A DNA stretch of 64,000 nucleotides from Planctomycetota bacterium (GTDB taxonomy: Bacteria; Planctomycetota; Planctomycetia; Pirellulales; Pirellulaceae). The DNA lies in the NCBI GenBank assembly GCA_026692845.1, contig JAPLNM010000099.1:1-64000 (forward strand). Direction: 5' to 3'. Shown here piece after piece: positions 8,515 to 17,456 of the stretch; the stretch's first letter is position 1; every line of letters starts with the position of its first letter. The notes under the pieces are model-generated. The model saw only the letters and a list, made by a program, of their open reading frames with translations. It was not told the DNA's origin and did not search any database. The position numbers were made by a program, and so were the translations under genes.

Positions 8515-9777
8515 TTAGCCAAGGAGTGTCAGCGGGTGGATCCGCGATTCCAAAGGTAGAGCGATTTCCTGGCCGGCGCGTTGGGACTCGAACGTTGCGA
8601 GGATCATTTCGGTGATTCCAAGAGCGTCTCGAAGCGAGCATTTTGGCTCTCGTTGGTTTTCGATCGCGAGCATGAGGTCACCGATGGCGGCCAAGTGACC
8701 GGCTTCGTAGGTGCCCTCTTTGATAGGTTCTTCCAAGCCGATGCCTGCCGAAGTGACTTTTTCCCATTTTTTGCCAGAGCGACCCGGCGACCAGCTCCCG
8801 TCTTGGAGGATGTAAGCTGGGGCAAGGTACCCGCTTTCGATTTCCAGGACTCCCTTGGATCCGAAGACTTGGAGTGCAAAACGGCTAGGGTTTGCTGCCA
8901 TCGATTTGCGTGAGCCAAAACTTCCACGAATCCCATTGGGAAAAGTATAAAGGGCTTGGACATCGTCCCCGGCGAGTGGTCCGAGGCCTTCGTTCCCATC
9001 AACAACATGCTCTTTTCGGATCGGTTGTCCTTGGTGGCTGATTTTGGCTGAACAACGGATGGGATCTCCTTGGGCGAACGATCGCATCAACGCGAAGATA
9101 TGCGAGCCTAGTACCCATAGGTCTTCGGCCCCACCGCGATGATCTTCTTTGCCTCTTGCACGAAGTTCGAGCACCTCTCCGATCGCACCTTGACGAATCA
9201 ACTTGAGCGAAGTGTCCAGGACAGGGGAGTACAGACCGGTATGGGCGATGGCTAGTTTTAGATTTTTGGCTTCGAAGTCTTTGCGGATCTGGTCGCATTC
9301 GAGCAGGGAACGGCAGAAGGGTTTTTCCATGTAGACATGGCAATTGGCTTGGGCTGCTGCAGCGAGCATCTCGAAGTGCTGATCGATCCATCTTGGGCAA
9401 ATCGCGACCAGATCGAGAGTCTCTTTGCCGAGCATCTCTTTGTAGTCCGCATAGGATTTTTTTGGACCAAGGCGTTCGGTGGCTTTCGCAAGTCCTTGGG
9501 GGTTTGCATCGGCGCAGGCGACGATTTCGACGTTGGGCAATTTGGTAAATGGGACATCGACCGCATGGCCGTAGTCACCACGCCCCGTCGCACCGATAAT
9601 GCCGACACGGTACTTTCGGGTTTGTTCTTTCTGGGCCAGTTCGTTCTGGGCCAGTTCGTTCTGGGCTGGGTTGAACGCCAATTGGCCGAGGGCAGATCGA
9701 GTCGGTTGGAGGCTGGCAAGTAGCCCTGTGGCTACGAGGCTGGATTGAAATCCGCGTCGGTTGAAATGGTTGTTCAT
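8515..9777 (-). CDS. Tat-exported Gfo/Idh/MocA-family oxidoreductase
   Basis: About 420 residues. The ATG at 9777 is chosen because it gives a twin-arginine signal (NNHFNRRGFQSSL, then a hydrophobic stretch); the frame is open upstream but carries no leader. The Rossmann domain starts YRVGIIGATGRG, and the family motif appears as CHVYMEKPFCRS (the EKP lysine region). The C-terminal domain is the alpha/beta dimerisation fold. The family oxidises or reduces sugars with NAD(P); exported members are numerous in Planctomycetes and may act on glycans. A short in-frame duplication, NELAQNELAQKE, lies just after the signal peptide. Confidence 0.88.
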   Translation of the reverse strand: MNNHFNRRGFQSSLVATGLLASLQPTRSALGQLAFNPAQNELAQNELAQKEQTRKYRVGIIGATGRGDYGHAVDVPFTKLPNVEIVACADANPQGLAKATERLGPKKSYADYKEMLGKETLDLVAICPRWIDQHFEMLAAAAQANCHVYMEKPFCRSLLECDQIRKDFEAKNLKLAIAHTGLYSPVLDTSLKLIRQGAIGEVLELRARGKEDHRGGAEDLWVLGSHIFALMRSFAQGDPIRCSAKISHQGQPIRKEHVVDGNEGLGPLAGDDVQALYTFPNGIRGSFGSRKSMAANPSRFALQVFGSKGVLEIESGYLAPAYILQDGSWSPGRSGKKWEKVTSAGIGLEEPIKEGTYEAGHLAAIGDLMLAIENQREPKCSLRDALGITEMILATFESQRAGQEIALPLESRIHPLTLLG

Positions 9778-10109
9778 GGATGGTTCTTCAATTTGTTTTT
9801 TCCGCCGGAGGATCGCTTCGATCGCACCCGCGTTGGCTTGGGTGGTATTCCCCGACGCACCGCTATGCGATTTGCCGACCCAAAAGTCTTGTAGAAGTCT
9901 ACATGATTTCTCGGGTCGCTGTGGAAAATCGAATTCAGGGTAGCAAACCCAAAGGGCCAACCGCCGAGAGTCGAAAAGTCCTGGGTGGGCGGTTGGAGTT
10001 CGTCCTGGTGGATTCGTAGCAACTATGGTAAAAAACTGGATATTCCAAGGGCGGTTGATCGCCAGCAGGATTCGTCCTTATTCATTTCGTTTTGAAAGAA
10101 GCATCATCC
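9778..10109. other. Divergent promoter region, Gfo/Idh/MocA gene and trxB
   Basis: A 332-bp gap between two genes that point away from each other, so it must hold the promoters of both. No convincing -35/-10 pair, operator palindrome or structured leader could be identified by eye. AAAGAAG at 10095-10101 is a plausible ribosome-binding site for trxB. Confidence 0.5.
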
Positions 10110-11177
10110 ATGAGCGACGTTGAAAATTGCATCATCATCGGAAGTGGTCCGGCAGGCTGGTCGGCTGCAATCTATGCGGCGCGAGCGAACCTGCGTCCGC
10201 TGCTTTTCGAGGGGGCCATGACCGAGGAGAACCGGGTCATGGGTCGCTTCCCGATGGGCCAACTTGCTCAGACGACCGAGGTCGAAAACTATGCTGGATT
10301 TCCATCGGGCAGGCTCAAGGAGTTCATCGACTCGGCCATCGAACCGAGCCGTCAGTACATGTACCCACCTGTCGAAGAGCATCCTCATGCGGTTACCGGA
10401 CCGGAGTTGATGGAATTGATGCGTCAGCAGGCCACGAACTTTGGCACTCGCATCATGACCGACGATATCGTCAGCGTCGACTTTTCCAAAAAGCCGCTGG
10501 TTTTGAACTCTAGCGAGAACGGATCCTTTCAAGCTCACACGGTGATCCTCGCGACGGGGGCCAGTGCGAATTATTTAGGGATACCGAGCGAAGAGAAATT
10601 TCGCAATCGTGGGGTAAGTGCTTGTGCGGTATGCGACGGAGCACTTCCTCGATTCCGCAACAAGCCACTGGTGGTCGTCGGCGGTGGGGACTCGGCCGTC
10701 GAAGAGGCCAGTTACCTGAGCAAGTACGCATCGAAGGTTTACTTGCTATTGCGACGGGGCGAAATGCGGGCAAGCAAGATCATGCAGGAGCGAGCGTTTT
10801 CCAATCCGAAGATCGAGTTGGTCAAGTTCTCGGTGGTCGACGAGGTCCTTGGAGATGAAGATCCTCGCATCGGTCTGACGGGTGTTCGGATTCGAAATGT
10901 GCAAACCGATCAGACGACGACGCTCGAAGCGACCGGAATGTTTCTTGCGATTGGCCATACGCCCAACACCAAGTTTCTCGGCGGGCAAGTCGAGATTCAT
11001 GAAAACGGCTACATCGCCTGGAAGCAGCCTTATAGGACCATCACCAGCGCCGAAGGCGTTTTTGCTGCTGGCGATGTCGCCGACGATTACTATCGCCAAG
11101 CGATCACATCGGCAGGCACCGGTTGCATGGCCGCCTTGGACGCCGAGCGATATCTATCGCATGCGGGAGTTCATTGA
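10110..11177 (+). CDS. trxB: Thioredoxin reductase
   Basis: About 355 residues, cytoplasmic FAD- and NADPH-dependent reductase of thioredoxin. Seen: the FAD-binding [14 protein letters not shown] motif near the N-terminus, the redox-active CAVC pair (about residues 172 and 175), the NADPH-binding [13 protein letters not shown] motif, and the C-terminal FAD motif GVFAAGDV. The ATG at 10110 is preferred over the TTG at 10092 because AAAGAAG lies just upstream of it. It is somewhat longer than E. coli TrxB (about 320), owing to an insert near residues 38-60 ([13 protein letters not shown]). Divergent from the Gfo/Idh/MocA gene. No thioredoxin gene is adjacent. Confidence 0.93.
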   Translation: MSDVENCIIIGSGPAGWSAAIYAARANLRPLLFEGAMTEENRVMGRFPMGQLAQTTEVENYAGFPSGRLKEFIDSAIEPSRQYMYPPVEEHPHAVTGPELMELMRQQATNFGTRIMTDDIVSVDFSKKPLVLNSSENGSFQAHTVILATGASANYLGIPSEEKFRNRGVSACAVCDGALPRFRNKPLVVVGGGDSAVEEASYLSKYASKVYLLLRRGEMRASKIMQERAFSNPKIELVKFSVVDEVLGDEDPRIGLTGVRIRNVQTDQTTTLEATGMFLAIGHTPNTKFLGGQVEIHENGYIAWKQPYRTITSAEGVFAAGDVADDYYRQAITSAGTGCMAALDAERYLSHAGVH

Positions 11178-11277
11178 TCGGTTCTTGTGCATCGTTGGCT
11201 TCCGTACAACGATTCGCGAGACTCTATAACAAAGTGATTGACAAGCCGTTTGGTTCGCCGAGGAAGGACTTTAGTCT

Positions 11278-14200
11278 GTGAATCCCAAGGGCACTAGCAA
11301 ATCGAAGGATGAGCAACGTACGGGAGTTCTTCCGATCGTTGTTCGCGGCGCTCGGGAGCACAATCTTCGGAACGTGAATCTCGAGTTACCTCGCAATCAG
11401 TTGGTTTGTTTTACGGGTGTGAGTGGGAGCGGTAAAAGTTCGCTGGCGTTCGATACGCTTTTTGCTGAGGGGCAGCGGCGTTACCTCGAGAGTCTTTCGA
11501 CCTATGCGAGGCAGTTTCTCGGGCAGATGCCCAAGCCCGATGTGGACCTGCTCTCGGGCCTTGCGCCATCGATTTCGATCAGCCAAAAGTCGACGGGTTA
11601 CAATCCCCGTTCTACCGTAGGGACGATCACCGAGTTGAGCGATTTTTTGCGGGTTTTGTTTGCTCGGTGCGGCACAGGATTTTGTCCTGAGTGCGCAATT
11701 CCGATCTCGAATCAGACCCGCGATCAGATGCTTGAGAAGATCCGCGCGTTGATACCTAAGAAGCCATCCAAGAAGGATTCGGTGGCATCGTATGCCATAC
11801 TTGCTCCATTGGTTCGCAATCAGAAGGGAACCCAGAAGGATCTGTTCTCGCAATTGCAACGTCTAGGATTCAATCGGGTCCGGGCCGATGGCAACCTGTA
11901 TGCATTGAGCGATCCGCCAGAGTTGGATCGGCATTACAAGCACGATGTGGACGTCGTAGTCGATCGCATCGGTGTGCGGCCGGAGCTATTTGAGTCTCCG
12001 AACCTTGAGATATTGATCGGAGCGATCGATAAGGCCTTGGACTTGAGCGAAGGTCAGATGATTCTCAGCCGGGCTATACCGTTGGGCGGGAATGCCTCGA
12101 AGTCGGATGTCGACTGGGGATGCGATACGGCCAACGACGTCGTTTACTCGTTGCTGTATGCTTGTTCAAAATGCGGGGCGTCGTATCCGACTCCGACACC
12201 GCAGATGCTGAGCTTCAATTCGCCCCAAGGTGCTTGTCAGACCTGCGAGGGGCTTGGCGTCACGAAGTTCTTCACCGAGGAGAAGTTGGTTCCGCGTCCG
12301 TCGCTATCGATCCGTGACGGAGCGATCGAGCTTTTGGGGAAATGGGGGACGATGGCCAATTGGCTACGTGATGGCTTGGGAGAGTTCTGCGAAGAGGTCC
12401 AGCGGGTATACAAGTTACCCAAGGACCCATCGAAGGTTCCATGGCAGAGCCTCTCTGAGGCAATTCGCAGGGTGCTCTTGGCTGGTGATGGACAAGTTTT
12501 CGCGTATTGCCATCAGCCGACGGCAGGACATCGACGCTACACGGGAATCGCGATGGATCTGATGTTGATCTACCGCGCCGCGACCAGCGAATCGACACGA
12601 TCGCGCTACGAGCGCTATACCCAGCAGGTCGAGTGTCCGAGTTGCCAGGGGCAACGGATCAATCCTCTGGGGCGGTCGATCAAGCTTAAGACGCTTACCA
12701 AGGGGTTTGACAATCTCGATCCGTGGAGGTCGATCGGTCAGTGCTCCTCGATGCCGATCGACGAAGCTGTCGAGTTCTTTTCAAGCTTGGAGTTGACCGC
12801 GACGCAGGAATTGATCGCCACGGAAGTACTTAAAGAGGTTCGTAACCGATTGAGTTTTCTTCAGGACGTTGGGCTCGGGTATCTGTCGCTCGATCGAGGT
12901 GCTCCCACCTTGTCAGGGGGTGAGTCGCAGCGCATTCGGCTCGCAAGTCAGATTGGCGCCGGGTTGACCGGTGTGCTGTATGTTTTGGATGAGCCTTCGA
13001 TCGGTCTGCATGCACGCGATAATGAGAAGCTATTGCGATCGCTCAAGAAACTGCGAGACATCGGCAATAGTCTTATCGTTGTTGAGCACGACGAGGACAC
13101 CATGCGAGCGGCCGATTTGTTGGTCGACTTTGGGCCAGGGCCGGGAGTCAAAGGAGGCGAGTTGATCTCGGTCGGTTCCATCGACGAGATCTCGAGCAAC
13201 GCACAGAGTTTGACCGGACAGTTTCTCAGCCGCACGCGTTGGATCCGACGGCCTGCGACGCGTCGCGTCGGATCGGGAAAAACTTTACGGGTCTTGGGGG
13301 CCAAGCACAACAATCTGCGCAACATCGATGTCGATTTCCCTTTGGGGCGGTTGATCGCAGTAACCGGTGTTAGTGGTTCGGGCAAAAGCTCACTGGTCAC
13401 GGATATCTTATCGCCAGCCTTGCGCAATGCGTTGAATCGCGCCGAGGACTCACCAGGTGCCCACCGCCAGATCCAGGGGATCGAGCTTTTGGATAAGCTC
13501 ATCGAGATCGATCAGAGTCCGATCGGTCGGACTCCTCGGAGCAATCCTGCAACGTATACCAAGCTCTTCGACGAGATTAGGGATTTGTTTGCCGAGCTAC
13601 CCGAGAGCAAGCGTCGAGGCTTTTTGCCTGGCACCTTCAGTTTCAATACCGAGGTCGGGCGATGCTCGTTGTGCGAGGGGCATGGAGCCCTCCGTTTGGA
13701 CATGGAATTCCTGGCTGACATCTGGGTTCCATGTGCGGTGTGCGAAGGCAAGCGTTATTCGCGAGCGACTTTGCAAGTCCTCTTCAAAGGCAAATCGATC
13801 GCCGATTGTCTTGAATTGGATGTCCAGCAGGCCATTGAGCTGTTCGATGCGTTCCCAAAGATCGTCAGCAAGCTCAGGACTTTGGCCGACGTCGGGCTCG
13901 ATTACATCAAGCTCGGTCAGCCATCGCCAAGTCTCTCCGGGGGAGAAGCGCAGCGGATCAAACTCTCACGCGAATTGAGCAAGCGTGGGACGGGACAAAC
14001 GATGTTTGTTTTGGACGAGCCGACGACCGGTTTGCACTTCCATGATATCGACCTGTTGCTCCAAGTCCTACACAGTTTGGTGGACAAAGGAAACACGGTG
14101 GTCGTCGTTGAGCACAACCTCGATTTGATCCAGTCGGCCGATTGGGTCATCGACTTAGGTCCCGAGGGAGGTGCTGGGGGTGGAATTCTGCTATGCCAGG

Positions 14201-17200
14201 GTACCCCTGAGGAGGTCGCTCAGAACCCGGATTCCTATACCGGCGTAGCACTCAAGCAGTATTTTCAGACCCATGGGGTTGGTTCCGCCAAGCCTAAGAA
14301 GTCGGCTAGCCGCAAGAGTATCAAAGCAAAGTTGGATACCAAAGCATCGGCACTGAGTAGTCCGGCGCTGCAAGACATCCGCGTTCGTGGTGCAACGCAG
14401 CACAATCTCAAAAGCGTCGATGTGACGATACCCAAGCAGGCCATGACCGTCTTTTGTGGGCACAGCGGAAGCGGCAAGACCTCCTTGGCCATGGAAACGA
14501 TTTATGCCGAGGGCCAGCGACGGTTCGTCGAGAGCTTGAGCCCTTATGTTCGCCAATTCGTCGGGCAGATGCCCAAGCCTCCGGTCGAGAAGATCGAGGG
14601 ACTCGCCCCGGCGATCGCGATCGAACAAAAGGGGCTTTCGCATACGCCCCGTTCGACCGTTGGAACGGTCACCGAGATCTACGATTATTTTCGAGTGCTC
14701 TATGCGCGGATGGGCAAGCAGCATTGCACGCAGTGCGATGCGCCGGTCGAATCCCAGACGGTCGATCAGATCCTCGATCGCTGGATGCAGAAGAAGGAAG
14801 AAGCCAGCCGCAACAAGAAGTTGCCACAGCGATGTTTGCTACTGGCTCCTGTGACCCCCCATGCGAATCAGAATCTCGAAGGCTTCTTGCAGGACCTGTT
14901 GCGATCGGGTTACACACGGATTCGGGTCAATGGCAAGACGCACGAAATCGACCAAGATTTGAGTCTACCTGCAAAGCAAATCACGCAATTGCAGGTCGTC
15001 GTCGATCGGATTCAGTTCGATCAAATCGATCGCAAGCGGTTGTCCGATAGTGCGGCGACAGCCTTAGCTCTCGGCTCGGGTATTGTGCAATTGGCGATGG
15101 TTGACGATCGGCCGGAAAATCGATGGAATATCGAAACCTATTCGTTGCATTCGGCGTGTCATGCTTGCGGCATTTCCTTTGAACCCCTGACCCCACATTC
15201 CTTTTCGTTCAATTCTGCGATCGGTTGGTGTGAAGCTTGTTCTGGGATCGGGACCGAATCGGGGGCCGATCCGATGCGATTCATCGACGGCGGTTTGAGC
15301 TTGCTCGAGGGTGGGTTGCACTTATGGAATCCCGTTGGCAACCCCATGGCTATGGCGATGGTACGAGCCATGGGAAGGCACCTGGATTTGCCGGTCGAGG
15401 AGCCCTTTAGGGCCTGGAGCAGTAGCCATTTGCACAAGCTGTTCCATGGGGCCGAAGAGGTGTTGATCCCGATATACCCTAGCGAGCTCGAGGGGATCGA
15501 CACGTCGCCTTCGGGAGCAGGTCGATCGGGGGGTAGAAAGCCAGTCGGTGAGCAGCCGAAGTTTGAATTCCGTTATCAGGGGGTCATACCGACGTTGGAG
15601 TTTATGGCCAAGAGCGACGGGTCCATCAAATCGAATCTGCAAGGGCAATTGGCCGATGTGCCTTGTCGGGTTTGCGGAGGATCCAAGATCAATCCGCAAG
15701 CGTCTGCCATGCGTTGGTTTGACAAGCGGATAGGCGACTTGATGCGCCTGCCTTTGGAGGATCTGCTGGTATGGATTCAATCGCTTGATTTCTCGTCGCA
15801 TCAGGCTCAAGTAGGTGCAGAGCTTCGCCGTGAGGTTCTCCATCGACTGCGATTTTTGGTGGATGTGGGATTGGATTATCTGACGCTTGGGCGGACTGCG
15901 AACACGCTTTCGGGTGGCGAGTCGCAACGGATTCGACTTGCAAGCCAACTCGGTACAGGGTTATGCGGGGTGTTGTATGTGTTGGACGAGCCTACGATTG
16001 GGCTTCACCCGAGGGACAATGAAAAGCTGATCCGTGCGATGCATCAGTTAAGGGATTTGGGCAATACGTTGCTGATTGTCGAGCATGATCGCGATGTGAT
16101 ACGTAGTTCCGATGCGATTCGGGATTTTGGACCTGGGGCAGGTCCTTTGGGTGGCAAGATCGTCGCTCAGGGGAGCGTCGATGAAGTTTTGCAAAACCCC
16201 GCTTCGGTCACGGGCCCTTACCTCAATGGGATCAAATCGATTCAGATCGATCAACGCCGCGCCTCGATCATCGATCCGCAGACGCGAGTCGAACGGCCAG
16301 GTTGCAAGTGGTTGACGGTGCGCCGGGCGGCACACAATACGCTCAAGCTGATCGATGTTGCGTTTCCGTTGGAGCGATTGATTGCAGTCACCGGGCCGAG
16401 CGGAAGCGGAAAGAGTTCATTGGTCCAGGGGATTTTGTACCCAGCGTTAGCGCAAAAATTCTATCGGACCAATACCGCTCCTGGTGCGCATGCTGGGATC
16501 GAAGGGGTCGAGCAGCTCGATAAAGTCCTTCAGGTCGATCAGTCTCCGCTGGGCAATAGTCCCTCAAGCACGCCAGTGACTTATACCGGGGTTTTCGATC
16601 CGATACGGCAATTCTACGCCTCGTTGCCCAACGCGGGATTCATTCTGTCGAACCACTTCAGTTTCAACGCGGGCCAGGGGCGATGCACGGCTTGCGATGG
16701 GGTTGGAAAACGACGAATCGAGATGCATTTCTTGCCGGATGTTTGGATCGAGTGCGAAGCTTGTCAGGGCAAGCGCTACCAGGAACGCGTCTTGGCGATC
16801 AAGTACCGTGGTAAAAACATCAACGACGTGCTCGAGTCGACAACCGCCGAAGCCTTGGATCTCTTTAGCGAGCAGCCGCGGATCGCCAAGATGCTGAAGG
16901 TTATGTGCGATGTGGGGCTCGACTATGTGAAGCTAGGGCAGAGCGCACCGACCCTTTCGGGAGGCGAGGCACAGAGGGTTAAGTTGGCCGCCGAACTGGT
17001 CCGTCCAGCGACGGGCAAAACGCTCTTTGTGCTCGATGAACCGACTACCGGCTTGCACTTTGACGACATCAACAAACTCATGAATCTCTTGAATCGACTG
17101 GTCGACCAAGGCAACTCGGTGATAATCATCGAGCACAACCTCGAGGTCATCCGTGTGGTCGACTGGGTGATCGATCTTGGGCCCGAAGCTGGCCAAGCTG

Positions 17201-17427
17201 GAGGTCAGATCGTCTTCGAGGGCAGTCCGCATATGCTCATCGATTATGCGCGAAGCACCATGGCGGAAGGTGTCCCGAAGGGTCGGCATCGGAGTTATAC
17301 TGGCGAGGCGTTGGCCCATTGGGAGAGCGTTCGAACCGGACAGCCCGGGTTGGTCCGAGAGTCGAAACCAACCACTGAGCCAATGCCGAAGCCTCGTGTG
17401 GGCAAGAAGCGTAAGTCACCCGAATAA
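11278..17427 (+). CDS. uvrA: Tandem double-length UvrA (four ATPase domains)
   Basis: A 2049-residue protein made of two complete UvrA units in one chain; normal UvrA is about 940 residues. Four Walker A motifs are visible: GVSGSGKS at about 47-54 and 697, GHSGSGKT near 1061, and GPSGSGKS near 1706. Four ABC signatures (LSGGESQR or LSGGEAQR) and four Walker B segments (VLDEPS/TxGLH) match them. Each half also has UvrA zinc-module cysteines (CSKCG with CQTCEG; CPSCQG; CSLCEG with CAVCEG; and the equivalents in half two). It would recognise bulky DNA lesions with UvrB. Fusing two units would give a covalent equivalent of the UvrA dimer. The linker near 1000-1030 is Lys/Ser/Ala rich. Start is GTG at 11278. 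Confidence 0.95.
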   Translation: MNPKGTSKSKDEQRTGVLPIVVRGAREHNLRNVNLELPRNQLVCFTGVSGSGKSSLAFDTLFAEGQRRYLESLSTYARQFLGQMPKPDVDLLSGLAPSISISQKSTGYNPRSTVGTITELSDFLRVLFARCGTGFCPECAIPISNQTRDQMLEKIRALIPKKPSKKDSVASYAILAPLVRNQKGTQKDLFSQLQRLGFNRVRADGNLYALSDPPELDRHYKHDVDVVVDRIGVRPELFESPNLEILIGAIDKALDLSEGQMILSRAIPLGGNASKSDVDWGCDTANDVVYSLLYACSKCGASYPTPTPQMLSFNSPQGACQTCEGLGVTKFFTEEKLVPRPSLSIRDGAIELLGKWGTMANWLRDGLGEFCEEVQRVYKLPKDPSKVPWQSLSEAIRRVLLAGDGQVFAYCHQPTAGHRRYTGIAMDLMLIYRAATSESTRSRYERYTQQVECPSCQGQRINPLGRSIKLKTLTKGFDNLDPWRSIGQCSSMPIDEAVEFFSSLELTATQELIATEVLKEVRNRLSFLQDVGLGYLSLDRGAPTLSGGESQRIRLASQIGAGLTGVLYVLDEPSIGLHARDNEKLLRSLKKLRDIGNSLIVVEHDEDTMRAADLLVDFGPGPGVKGGELISVGSIDEISSNAQSLTGQFLSRTRWIRRPATRRVGSGKTLRVLGAKHNNLRNIDVDFPLGRLIAVTGVSGSGKSSLVTDILSPALRNALNRAEDSPGAHRQIQGIELLDKLIEIDQSPIGRTPRSNPATYTKLFDEIRDLFAELPESKRRGFLPGTFSFNTEVGRCSLCEGHGALRLDMEFLADIWVPCAVCEGKRYSRATLQVLFKGKSIADCLELDVQQAIELFDAFPKIVSKLRTLADVGLDYIKLGQPSPSLSGGEAQRIKLSRELSKRGTGQTMFVLDEPTTGLHFHDIDLLLQVLHSLVDKGNTVVVVEHNLDLIQSADWVIDLGPEGGAGGGILLCQGTPEEVAQNPDSYTGVALKQYFQTHGVGSAKPKKSASRKSIKAKLDTKASALSSPALQDIRVRGATQHNLKSVDVTIPKQAMTVFCGHSGSGKTSLAMETIYAEGQRRFVESLSPYVRQFVGQMPKPPVEKIEGLAPAIAIEQKGLSHTPRSTVGTVTEIYDYFRVLYARMGKQHCTQCDAPVESQTVDQILDRWMQKKEEASRNKKLPQRCLLLAPVTPHANQNLEGFLQDLLRSGYTRIRVNGKTHEIDQDLSLPAKQITQLQVVVDRIQFDQIDRKRLSDSAATALALGSGIVQLAMVDDRPENRWNIETYSLHSACHACGISFEPLTPHSFSFNSAIGWCEACSGIGTESGADPMRFIDGGLSLLEGGLHLWNPVGNPMAMAMVRAMGRHLDLPVEEPFRAWSSSHLHKLFHGAEEVLIPIYPSELEGIDTSPSGAGRSGGRKPVGEQPKFEFRYQGVIPTLEFMAKSDGSIKSNLQGQLADVPCRVCGGSKINPQASAMRWFDKRIGDLMRLPLEDLLVWIQSLDFSSHQAQVGAELRREVLHRLRFLVDVGLDYLTLGRTANTLSGGESQRIRLASQLGTGLCGVLYVLDEPTIGLHPRDNEKLIRAMHQLRDLGNTLLIVEHDRDVIRSSDAIRDFGPGAGPLGGKIVAQGSVDEVLQNPASVTGPYLNGIKSIQIDQRRASIIDPQTRVERPGCKWLTVRRAAHNTLKLIDVAFPLERLIAVTGPSGSGKSSLVQGILYPALAQKFYRTNTAPGAHAGIEGVEQLDKVLQVDQSPLGNSPSSTPVTYTGVFDPIRQFYASLPNAGFILSNHFSFNAGQGRCTACDGVGKRRIEMHFLPDVWIECEACQGKRYQERVLAIKYRGKNINDVLESTTAEALDLFSEQPRIAKMLKVMCDVGLDYVKLGQSAPTLSGGEAQRVKLAAELVRPATGKTLFVLDEPTTGLHFDDINKLMNLLNRLVDQGNSVIIIEHNLEVIRVVDWVIDLGPEAGQAGGQIVFEGSPHMLIDYARSTMAEGVPKGRHRSYTGEALAHWESVRTGQPGLVRESKPTTEPMPKPRVGKKRKSPE

Positions 17428-17445
17428 TCGTTTATTGTTACCGAC

Positions 17446-17451
17446 AGGAGG
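17446..17451 (+). promoter_or_regulatory. Strong Shine-Dalgarno site AGGAGG
   Basis: AGGAGG sits 5 nt before the ATG at 17457 and fixes that start. Such a canonical site is unusual here, where most genes lack a clear one. Confidence 0.8.
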
Positions 17452-17456
17452 CGTTC

